From Oscillospiraceae bacterium (GTDB taxonomy: Bacteria; Bacillota; Clostridia; Oscillospirales; UBA644): DNA of 64,000 nucleotides. This document shows positions 45,557-55,000 of the stretch, in pieces. The stretch covers positions 100,984 to 164,983 of the forward strand of contig CACZQB010000054.1 of NCBI GenBank assembly GCA_902783255.1. Reading direction: 5' to 3'. Each line of letters begins with the position of its first letter. The first letter of the stretch is position 1. The notes beneath the pieces are model-generated. The model made no database searches. It saw only the letters and a list, made by a program, of their open reading frames with translations, and was not told the origin of the DNA. The position numbers and the translations under genes were made by a program.

Positions 45557-46189
45557 TTAAACATAATTATCTGCTATAATATCAGGTTTAAATGCCATAC
45601 TGTCTGTTTCCGTAATTCCTCGAATTACACGGCATGGAACGCCTGCTGCAAATGAATTAGGAGGAATATCACGAGTCACAACACTGCCGGCACCGATCAC
45701 ACACCCATCCCCTATTGTTACGCCCGGGCATACGGTTACATTTGCACCGAACCAGCAATCTGACCCGATTGATACTGGTTTTGCGTAACAAAATCGTTTT
45801 TCGTTTCCGTTTTTATCGTGCATTATTTTCCTTTCACTTGCAATCATAGGATGCAGAGGCGTAACGATAGTTACATTCGGTCCGAAATTACAGTCATTAC
45901 CTATTGTTACAAGCGCATCATCCTGAACGGTAAAATTATAGTTTATAAATACTCTGTCACCGATCATGGTGTGCTTACCGTAATGGAAGAATATCGGACC
46001 TTGCATAAAACTGCCTTCGCCGAATTTTGCAAGAATTTCCTTAGCAAGTTTTGAACGCTTTTCTGTTTCATCCTCACGGGTTTCGCTGTATTCTTTACTC
46101 AGATTATGCGATCTGAGCTTGATAGCACGTAGTTGCGCATCACCGGGGCAAAAAAGAATTCCTTTAAATATTTTTTCTTCTTCTGTCAT
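45557..46189 (-). CDS. Sugar O-acetyltransferase (maltose/galactoside acetyltransferase type)
   Basis: 210 residues with a left-handed parallel beta-helix of hexapeptide repeats (VTIGNDCNFGPNVTIVTPLHPM, then IGSDCWFGANVTVCPGVTIGDG) and an N-terminal Mac-type helical cap. The catalytic His is in TPLHPM. Uses acetyl-CoA to acetylate sugars at the 6-position. It follows the fourth lipoprotein by 3 bases, so the two are co-transcribed, which hints that the lipoprotein ligand or a modified sugar is the shared theme. The acceptor is unknown. Confidence 0.9.
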   Translation of the reverse strand: MTEEEKIFKGILFCPGDAQLRAIKLRSHNLSKEYSETREDETEKRSKLAKEILAKFGEGSFMQGPIFFHYGKHTMIGDRVFINYNFTVQDDALVTIGNDCNFGPNVTIVTPLHPMIASERKIMHDKNGNEKRFCYAKPVSIGSDCWFGANVTVCPGVTIGDGCVIGAGSVVTRDIPPNSFAAGVPCRVIRGITETDSMAFKPDIIADNYV

Positions 46190-46192
46190 AGT

Positions 46193-47569
46193 TCACTGAT
46201 TCTCCCACGAAATAAGTTTAACATCTTTTTCAGCGACATATTCATTGATAGCAGATTCAATGGACTGCATAGCTGACACAGCGGTTTCTCTTCCGCTGAG
46301 GACACTCATTACTGCAGTTCTGAAATTATCGTAATTGTCTCCAAGCTGTATCTGATAATTATAACTCGGTTTTTCGATAGCATCGATATAAAAATCTATG
46401 TCCTGATCATGATGGAAAATATATCTTGCTCTTTCTTTCCAACCACCGGAATTATCGAGAGGTTCAAACATAAAATCAATTATTTTACCAATGCTTTCAA
46501 TATCGTTTTTAGTCATTTTAACAATATAAAGCAGTCTGTCATAAGCTACATATGTTCCGGTTTCTCCCTTATTGTCGGGTCCTTTCGGAAAACGAATCAT
46601 TCCGTAGTCATCCAATTTATAACCGATCGCACCCTCTTCAATAGATGTTGCTTCATAACTTCTTGTAAAATAATAAGGTCCTTCTTCATTAACAAAATTG
46701 TCAACTTCTTTGTCCTTGCAAAGTTTTTTCTGATAGAGATTACTAAGGTAATCAAAAGCTTTTATTGCTTGAGGAGATGTCATGCCAAAAACGATTTTTC
46801 CGTTATTATCTACCAGCATTTGTGCTCCATTAGAAAAGGCTGCGGATTGAGCCATATCAGCCGGAGTTGTTCCTCCTGATTTTACAAGCATACCTGTATA
46901 TGTTACATCGCCGTCCGTATAAGTTGCAAGATCAAGCTGCTCTTCCATGGTATCCCATGTCCATGTATCATTTTCTATAAAATCATAGGGACTGGTAAGC
47001 CCCATTTTTCGTATTAAATTATTATTTGTCAGTATTACCCCGTGTATTTCAGGCATCCATTCCCATTCATATGGACAAAAGCCATAAACTTCATTATTAA
47101 AAATACTTTGAGCTCGGAAGTAAAGAGGACCGTATTTATCATCACTTGCATTTACAGTAGATATTTCGTTCATGGAAGCAAGGAAATTTGCCTTATACAA
47201 TGAATATGCTACACCGACTTCTCTGTCTATGATGTCAGGAACCGTAAGACCCGCAATGTAACGGGTTGTAATTGCAGATGCATCATATGCCTCAGAATCC
47301 ATATTTAAATATGTAAATGTGCAATTGAACTTTTTTTCAGTCTCTGAATATCTTTTAAGCATCTTGTCGCCTGCATCGGTATCTCCTGACTGAGGAAAAT
47401 ACATGGAAACTCTCCATGGCGCAAAATAAAAAACTGCACCGTTAAAATCTTCTGTGTTCTTGTCGATTTCAAAGTAATCAGGGATTATTTCTTCATTGTG
47501 AGCCGAACATGAAGCCATAAAGACAGATAGCATAATTAATATAAAATATTTAATAAACTGATTTTTCAT
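46193..47569 (-). CDS. Solute-binding-like lipoprotein (paralog 4)
   Basis: 458 residues from the ATG at 47569 (TAGGAGCAAAA ahead; an upstream in-frame start is not supported). Lipobox MASC with Cys 21, then EEIIPDY. It is the most divergent of the four but keeps WTWDTMEEQLDLATYT, LDDYGMIRFPKGPDN and IDFMFEPLDN. It is followed at once by the sugar acetyltransferase. No strong promoter was found; read-through past the hairpin of the preceding gene is possible. Confidence 0.72.
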   Translation of the reverse strand: MKNQFIKYFILIMLSVFMASCSAHNEEIIPDYFEIDKNTEDFNGAVFYFAPWRVSMYFPQSGDTDAGDKMLKRYSETEKKFNCTFTYLNMDSEAYDASAITTRYIAGLTVPDIIDREVGVAYSLYKANFLASMNEISTVNASDDKYGPLYFRAQSIFNNEVYGFCPYEWEWMPEIHGVILTNNNLIRKMGLTSPYDFIENDTWTWDTMEEQLDLATYTDGDVTYTGMLVKSGGTTPADMAQSAAFSNGAQMLVDNNGKIVFGMTSPQAIKAFDYLSNLYQKKLCKDKEVDNFVNEEGPYYFTRSYEATSIEEGAIGYKLDDYGMIRFPKGPDNKGETGTYVAYDRLLYIVKMTKNDIESIGKIIDFMFEPLDNSGGWKERARYIFHHDQDIDFYIDAIEKPSYNYQIQLGDNYDNFRTAVMSVLSGRETAVSAMQSIESAINEYVAEKDVKLISWENQ

Positions 47570-47596
47570 TTTTGCTCCTAAATATAATAAAAGATA

Positions 47597-47629
47597 AAAG
47601 CACCGCATACATATTGTATACGGTGCTTT
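47597..47629 (-). terminator. Terminator of the Cys-rich membrane protein gene
   Basis: Stem AAAGCACCG / CGGTGCTTT with an inner ATAC/GTAT pairing, and a T-rich stretch after it on the minus strand (TATCTTTTATTATATTT). It is 10 bases past the stop. Confidence 0.85.
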
Positions 47630-47638
47630 AATTGAATG

Positions 47639-47974
47639 TTATTCAGCGTCTGCAGAGCTATCAGACTGTTCATCATATGAGGAATCAACTGAATCTTCGT
47701 CACAAGAACAATCTTCATTTTTTAAATGATCTACAGATATATAGTTTTCATCGTTGCAATCTTCGCAGTCGCATTTTTCATCTGCGCAATCGCATTTATC
47801 GTCGATACGATCGCAATCTTCGTTGTTGCAGCAATCGCAGCAATCGTCATCATTCCATTCATCGTTTTCTTTTGATTTTTTTATGGCTTTGATTGTATTA
47901 TAAGCAGAAAAAGCTGCAACTGCAGCAACCGCACCGATTGCAAGACCGATAAAAAACTTTGTGGAATTCTTCAT
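47639..47974 (-). CDS. Small membrane protein with acidic Cys-rich tail
   Basis: Not recognised as a known family. 111 residues from the ATG at 47974 (AGG site ahead; an upstream in-frame start has no ribosome site). An N-terminal membrane segment (FFIGLAIGAVAAVAAFSAY, YtxH-like) is followed by a soluble tail of about 80 residues with twelve Cys and many Asp/Glu (CCDCC, CDCADEKCDCEDC, CSCDED). Such spacing fits metal binding, and the acidic surround is odd for zinc fingers. It has a consensus promoter of its own and a strong terminator, so it is a real transcript. Confidence 0.7.
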   Translation of the reverse strand: MKNSTKFFIGLAIGAVAAVAAFSAYNTIKAIKKSKENDEWNDDDCCDCCNNEDCDRIDDKCDCADEKCDCEDCNDENYISVDHLKNEDCSCDEDSVDSSYDEQSDSSADAE

Positions 47975-48011
47975 TGCACAACCTACTTTCATTTGAATAT
48001 ATATTTATTAT

Positions 48012-48040
48012 ATTATATATCATTTCGGCTTTCTTGTCAA
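48012..48040 (-). promoter_or_regulatory. Consensus promoter for the Cys-rich membrane protein
   Basis: On the minus strand: TTGACA (48040-48035), 17-bp spacer, TATAAT (48017-48012). It lies just after the MATE stop. Confidence 0.82.
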
Positions 48041-48057
48041 TGCTAAAAGTGTGTATT

Positions 48058-49416
48058 TTATGTGGAAATTTTTTTGTTCAGCCATTTTCCGTGCAAGAAT
48101 CGTGTGTATACGATAACAGCGCGACATGTTTGATCAAGAACGATTGTAACCCATGCGCCGATAATGCCCCAGTGAAATACATTAAGAAATATATTGCAAA
48201 CAATTACCCTGAAAATCCACACACTGATAAGATTTGCAAGTAAAGGAATTTTAGTATCTTTTGCTCCTCTGAGAGCTGCAGCAACGGGAATCTGTGTTCC
48301 TATGCCAGGCATACCGAGAGCAATTATTTTTAATACCTGAGATGCGGCGTCAATTACAGAAGGTTCGTTTGTATAAATCATAACTATGTATTTAGAGAAC
48401 AAAACGAACATAACACCTATAAATACAGCTACACATAGAGACATTAAATGAATAACATTTGCGTATGATTTTGCTTTATCCTTATCTCCCCTGCCAACGC
48501 ATTGTCCAACGAGAGACGTGGACGCAACGCCGAAAGCCTGTGAAGGCACCCATGCAAGACCGTTGATATTGAGTGAAATATGATGTGCAGAAAAAATATG
48601 AGTAGGAAGAACGGAAACTGTTTTTGTAAAAAATACAAAGCCTGTCTGCATAATCAGTTGTTCAAGCGCAGCAGTAATTCCCACTTCTGCTATTCGCTTA
48701 ACGGTGCTTTTGTGAATAAAAAAGTTTTCACTTAATTTAACACGTATATCCGTCTTTACACAAAATAACATTAATAGCGCAAGGATAAATGCAATCACTT
48801 TTGATACAGATGTTGCAATAGCAGCTCCGTAAATTCCAAGTTTGGGAAAAAATAAAACACCAAAAATAAGAAAATAATTCAGAAGAACGTTCGCTGCATT
48901 TGCAATAATGTTATACATCATGGGAAGAAAAGTCTTTCCTGCCCCACGCGCGGAAGCGGTAATAGCGAGTGTGGCGATCTGGAAAGGAAAACCGAGCGCT
49001 ATAATCTTTAAGTAACCTTCAGCATAATTAAATGTATCTTCTTTAGCCCCCATAAAAGCAACAAGAGATCCTGCAGCAAAAAAAACTGCGGTCCCTGCGG
49101 CAATTCCGATCAAAAGTGAAAGTGTCAATGTTTCTCTAGCGACTGTTTTGGCATTCTCCTTCTTTCCCGCGCCGATAGACCATGCTACAGCAACTGTGAT
49201 CCCGATACAAAAAGCTTGACTTACTCCGATTATCATGTTAATAGGATTCATTGTAAGTCCTACCGCTGATATTGCAACTGATGAGATATCTGTATGCCCA
49301 AGCATAGCAATATCAACCATACTGAACAAATGTGATAATACCAGTTCAACAAATGCAGGCAGGATTATGACTGCAATAACTTTCATATCCTGCCTTGTAA
49401 TATTTTGATATTTCAT
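48058..49416 (-). CDS. MATE family efflux transporter
   Basis: 452 residues with 12 hydrophobic segments, a Na+- or H+-coupled multidrug and toxin exporter by family. Typical segments: FSMVDIAMLGHTD (helix 1 with the conserved Asp), GAGKKENAKTVARETL between helices, and WVPSQAFGVASTSLVGQCVGRGD in the second half. The gene starts two bases after the guaB stop and has a weak ribosome site, so coupling to guaB is likely. The substrate is unknown. Confidence 0.9.
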   Translation of the reverse strand: MKYQNITRQDMKVIAVIILPAFVELVLSHLFSMVDIAMLGHTDISSVAISAVGLTMNPINMIIGVSQAFCIGITVAVAWSIGAGKKENAKTVARETLTLSLLIGIAAGTAVFFAAGSLVAFMGAKEDTFNYAEGYLKIIALGFPFQIATLAITASARGAGKTFLPMMYNIIANAANVLLNYFLIFGVLFFPKLGIYGAAIATSVSKVIAFILALLMLFCVKTDIRVKLSENFFIHKSTVKRIAEVGITAALEQLIMQTGFVFFTKTVSVLPTHIFSAHHISLNINGLAWVPSQAFGVASTSLVGQCVGRGDKDKAKSYANVIHLMSLCVAVFIGVMFVLFSKYIVMIYTNEPSVIDAASQVLKIIALGMPGIGTQIPVAAALRGAKDTKIPLLANLISVWIFRVIVCNIFLNVFHWGIIGAWVTIVLDQTCRAVIVYTRFLHGKWLNKKIST

Positions 49417-49418
49417 AT

Positions 49419-50918
<1,500 letters not shown>

Positions 50919-51440
50919 TTATATTTCGTTGATTTTATTCTCAAATTTTTCACGCTCTGCGCGAAGCTTTCTTTCAAATGAAAAATCCATCGTAAGACCG
51001 TCGTTTTCAGCTATCAGACCACCCAACATAATACGAAGATCCTGTTTGACTTCAATATCGGAAAAAATAACGCGCATAACATCACGGTCAGTTCTTGAAA
51101 CATATATTCTTGTTAATCCGCCAAGTTTTTCGCTTGCTTTTTCAACGCATTTTTTCAAGTATTCTATATATGCATCTGTTTTTTTAAAATTTAACAGTTG
51201 TTTTTTAACAGCAGCCATGACAGCATCTATATAATGCTCTTTTTCGGCGTATACTTCTTTTTTGCCCTCTATTTTATGCATAGAAAGCTCACGGGCCATT
51301 TCGCTCTGTATATCAAAAACGCCCTGTTGAATCATGTCGTATGCTTCGGTAAGGAGTTTATCTTCAACAGAATCTTTAATATTGTTTTTTTGTGTTTCAG
51401 GATTTACGGGGTTATTTGTTTTCTCATCATTCTGAGTCAT
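50919..51440 (-). CDS. V/A-type ATPase subunit E-like protein
   Basis: 173 residues. The C-terminal half fits the E (peripheral stalk) subunit: VSRTDRDVMRVIF, then LRIMLGGLIAENDGLTMDFS and FERKLRAEREKF, which correspond to the family pattern of a GG turn, an acidic strand and a final coiled-coil helix. The N-terminal part is a charged coiled coil (SEMARELSMHKIEGKKEVYAEKEH). Family members are about 190-210 residues, so this one is a little short. No A, B, C, D, F, I or K subunit lies in the window. The call rests on pattern memory and needs a profile search. Confidence 0.5.
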   Translation of the reverse strand: MTQNDEKTNNPVNPETQKNNIKDSVEDKLLTEAYDMIQQGVFDIQSEMARELSMHKIEGKKEVYAEKEHYIDAVMAAVKKQLLNFKKTDAYIEYLKKCVEKASEKLGGLTRIYVSRTDRDVMRVIFSDIEVKQDLRIMLGGLIAENDGLTMDFSFERKLRAEREKFENKINEI

Positions 51441-51472
51441 TTTTACACTCTTTTCAGATATCGTTATTTTGA

Positions 51473-51784
51473 TTAATCGGGAGTAATAATATTTTTAAAA
51501 ATCTCATCGACCCATGCCATGCTATTATTGTCGTATGCGAATTTTATACGTCTGAGCTTGTCTGCTCGTTGTTCATCCATTTCGCGGATAACAGTTTCAA
51601 GATGTTCCTGTTCATTTTCTCGATATAAATCGATTCTTCTCTGTGCACGTTCAATATATTCGCGCCTGAGCTGTTCAATTTCAGCAGTTGCAGCAACTCC
51701 ATACCTGCCCTGAGTACTTTGTGCCTGGTTCACCATTTCTTTTGCCTGATCAAAAGAAGCTGCGTAAGGATCTTTATTTTCCAC
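51473..51784 (-). CDS. Coiled-coil protein, possibly V/A-type ATPase subunit G/H-like
   Basis: 103 residues, nearly all charged helix: IEQLRREYIERAQRRIDLYR, then EHLETVIREMDEQRADKLRR, ending WVDEIFKNIITPD. A long charged helix with a short hydrophobic C-terminus is like the G/H stalk subunit that pairs with E. The start is GTG at 51784 with a GGAGGCG site; no ATG fits. It lies 32 bases upstream of the E-like gene on the same strand. Coiled coils look alike, so this is weaker than the E-like call. Confidence 0.45.
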   Translation of the reverse strand: MENKDPYAASFDQAKEMVNQAQSTQGRYGVAATAEIEQLRREYIERAQRRIDLYRENEQEHLETVIREMDEQRADKLRRIKFAYDNNSMAWVDEIFKNIITPD

Positions 51785-51835
51785 GCTTTACGCCTCCGTA
51801 ACGAATATGTATTTTTGTAGATTTACATTTTTATT

Positions 51836-51864
51836 ATAATACTACATTAGTTATTATTTTTCAA
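51836..51864 (-). promoter_or_regulatory. Promoter for the stalk-like pair and guaB
   Basis: On the minus strand: TTGAAA (51864-51859), 17-bp spacer, TATTAT (51841-51836). A TATAAT overlapping three bases further would need a 20-bp spacer. The remainder of the 217-base gap holds the GH2 terminator and nothing else seen. Confidence 0.6.
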
Positions 51865-51956
51865 GTAGAATAAAAATTTTTTCGGTTTTTTTTCATAAAT
51901 TAATCATCACGAATGATGACAAAGTACATTATTTAATCAAATAGATTTAACGGAAA

Positions 51957-51983
51957 AGGACGGCAGAATCTATCTGCCGTCCT
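51957..51983 (-). terminator. Terminator of the GH2-like lipoprotein gene
   Basis: 11-bp perfect stem AGGACGGCAGA / TCTGCCGTCCT with a 5-base loop, 19 bases past the stop, followed by TTTTCCGTTAAAT on the minus strand. Confidence 0.85.
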
Positions 51984-52001
51984 CATAATAGGTATCAGAT
52001 T

Positions 52002-55000
52002 TTATTCTTCATCGGATGGTACATAATACCAGTCTTCACCTGCTTCGACGATAATCCTCTGATCCTCGTCTGTATTAAGTGACCACATCTGTGTAGCAAG
52101 ACCGTGATATTCGCTTGCAACGAGATAACTTGTTTCGTAATACTTGTCATCTTCTGTTCTGATGTAAGTATTTGCAAGATATTCGTCATCATGCATAACA
52201 CGTTTAACTGCTATTCCGAGAGCATAACCGTTACTCTTGTTTGTGATCGAGAACAATCCATCATGCTCGGTTACAAGCCAGGTCTGATTATCCGCATTCT
52301 TATTTGCGGTTTCACTGACAACATCTCCATCAAGAGTAAGAGCAAGGCCGGAGTCAACATTGGTTATGGTGTAGTAATCACCGCCGACGTTTGTAAAGGT
52401 CCAATGCTGAGTTGTTCCGGGGAGAAGTTCCCACTGAGTGATATACTTATCGGAATATGCCCAGTTAGGATCGATATAATCAGGAGCATATGGTTCTCTT
52501 TCAAGATCCTGAAGACTGTTCCATTTGATTGCAGGATCATAATTTCTGATTCTGTCATTCTGGATCTGACCGAGAATAGTTCTGAATGACATCTCGTCGA
52601 TTACAGACATATAATACCCTGTACCTGTATTTTTAAGACGTACAATTGAGTTTTCTTCGTCAACATACTCTATTGTCCATGCAGAATTAAGATCTGTTTC
52701 CTTAGGCTGTCTTAACAATGCGACTCGGCATCCCATAGTCGGAGCAAGAGGCTGGAATGACCAGTTGACGCCAACAGAGAAGATATTTGAGTTAAGAGCA
52801 CTATGACCAAGGTTAGTCCAGTAATGTCCGTCTACTTCATAATCGTAATCAACAAGTCCGGCATCAATGCTCGTCATATTACCGTTGATATTCAGCTGGC
52901 TGAGATATTTGCCGTATTCAAGGCTCTTAAGTCTGAATGTAGTGGTTTGTCCGGTATCATTGTCTTTTTCATAAATCCAGAGCTGATTTGTGCTTCCTGT
53001 ACCCGGAGCAATTTCAAGACCGGATGTAAGATATGAACCGGCTTTTGTTGAAGAAAGAATAGAGTATTTTCCGCCGCTGATGATCGATCTGTCTTTAACA
53101 TGAGGCATATCAACAGGATTGGATGTTACAGCAACCGCAGCGGGATTCTGTTTTTCATCAAGAGGAATAATTCTGTAAGAGAATTCAGTTATTTCTCCTG
53201 GAATTATAATAGAAGGATCAACATAGTATTCAGAATCTGTAAGATTGCCTGCAGAAGCACCTCTCTGCTTTGCAATAATACGGACACTTGTATTTCCAGA
53301 GCTTGAGAGAGCATTGAAAGCGAAGTTTGACGTATCACTGGTGAATAGCAACTTCATTCCTGTTTCGGAATCTTCAAGAGCGACCCATCTTGCTTCAGAT
53401 TTATCGCCTACATTATTTTTGATATAGTAATTTGCATTTGTAAGAGCAACAACGGACTGTTCGTATACACCGATCTGAGTATCTGCAAGCTTGTCGGGAT
53501 AACTTGCCCCCGGACCTCTGCCGTACCATGTGTATTCAGAGAATGTCTGAGGAAGATCCGCAATTGTGGAGATATTCATCGGAATTCCGACATAAATCGA
53601 CGGATCATATGCGTAGCTTACAACAATTTCGCCGTCTCCGTAAATATCGTAATACATTGTAAGATCAGCACTGCTTGTTTCACTGCTGTACAGAGCGTAA
53701 TCATTTGATACGCATGCAAGATCAAGACCGAGACGGTAATGATTATCTGCAACTTTTTCTATATTAATATAATCGCGAAGGTACTGGTTATTTGTTACTC
53801 TGCTGATTACATTGTAATTTGATCCTGTGACCTCTGAGTAAGAGTCGCCGCCTGTAGGAGTTCTTGTTATGCTGAATCTCGGAGCATTCTTAAGAATAAG
53901 ATTGTCGTTATAATATACGGACATTATACGACCGTTTTCTGCATTTACTTCCACAGAAACGAGATCATTTTCAATAAGAATATATGGCGTATAATCGTCA
54001 AATTCTTCTTCCCATTCTTCTTCATATTCGAATTCAGGCTCGATATCAGGATAATTATACATCGGGTTACCGTTTTCATCCTTCATCTGATTACCCTCTT
54101 CGTCAAGAATCGGAGTCGGAGTTCTTGCAGGATCGACTTCGAACGGAAGTTCCTGACCAAAGTATGCAGCGTCAAATACCCATTTAAGCTGGTAACCTGC
54201 GGGTATATCACCAAGATCAATTTTCTGAGTAAATGTGATAGTCAGAGCATAGTTACCGTTGTTTACAGCTTTTTGAGGAGTATTGTAATCGATATGTAGT
54301 TTAACGTTCTTCGTATAAGCAGGAACATCAAGATCTATCGTTCCTTCTGAAATCGAAACAGGACGCGGATTAGTCCAGTAATTATTGACTTCGGTGAGAA
54401 CATATTTGCAATCATAAATTTCGCTGAGTTTTCTTTCAGCATTGTTTGTTACATAGAAGTCGCCTGATACGATATCGAGAAGTGTTGCATCAATTGAAGG
54501 CTTCTGAATAATTGTAAGAGAAAGCGCGTCACCGTTTGCATTCTTTACAGCGCCTGTCTTGGGTAAAGTGGCAAAACCGGTAAGATCATACTGTTTAAAG
54601 TAAACATTTCCGGAAAGCGCGTCTGTCCAATCCTCTTTATTCTTGGACTCCACAAAAATATTGAGGAAATATTCTGTATTTGCCTTGAATGAACCGTAAT
54701 TGACGGTAAATTCCTTTGATTCACGAGGTGCAAGTGTCAATCCGGAAACTTCACCCGAGGAAACTACTTCTCCGTCTGCAATTATTTCATACTTGATTGA
54801 ATAATTGTCTTCAAAATTGATAAAATAATTTTTGTTTTCCGCAGTGAATGAACCGGAGGAAAGATCATTGGGAGTAATTTTAATCGGGGAATAAGCGTTT
54901 TTGAGTTCATATCCGTCTGACTGAACTGTTCTGTCGGCATTTAAAACGCCAGAAAGAGCGATCGTTCCGTCTGAAACGCTTTCGCCCCATGTTCCCGGCC

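Noticed and set aside
52104-52589. Plus-strand open frame of 161 codons within the GH2-like gene, and other long antisense frames (46409-46879, 50809-51234, 7282-7704)
   Set aside because: They lie opposite well supported coding regions, have no ribosome sites or family motifs, and their composition is that of a shadow frame.
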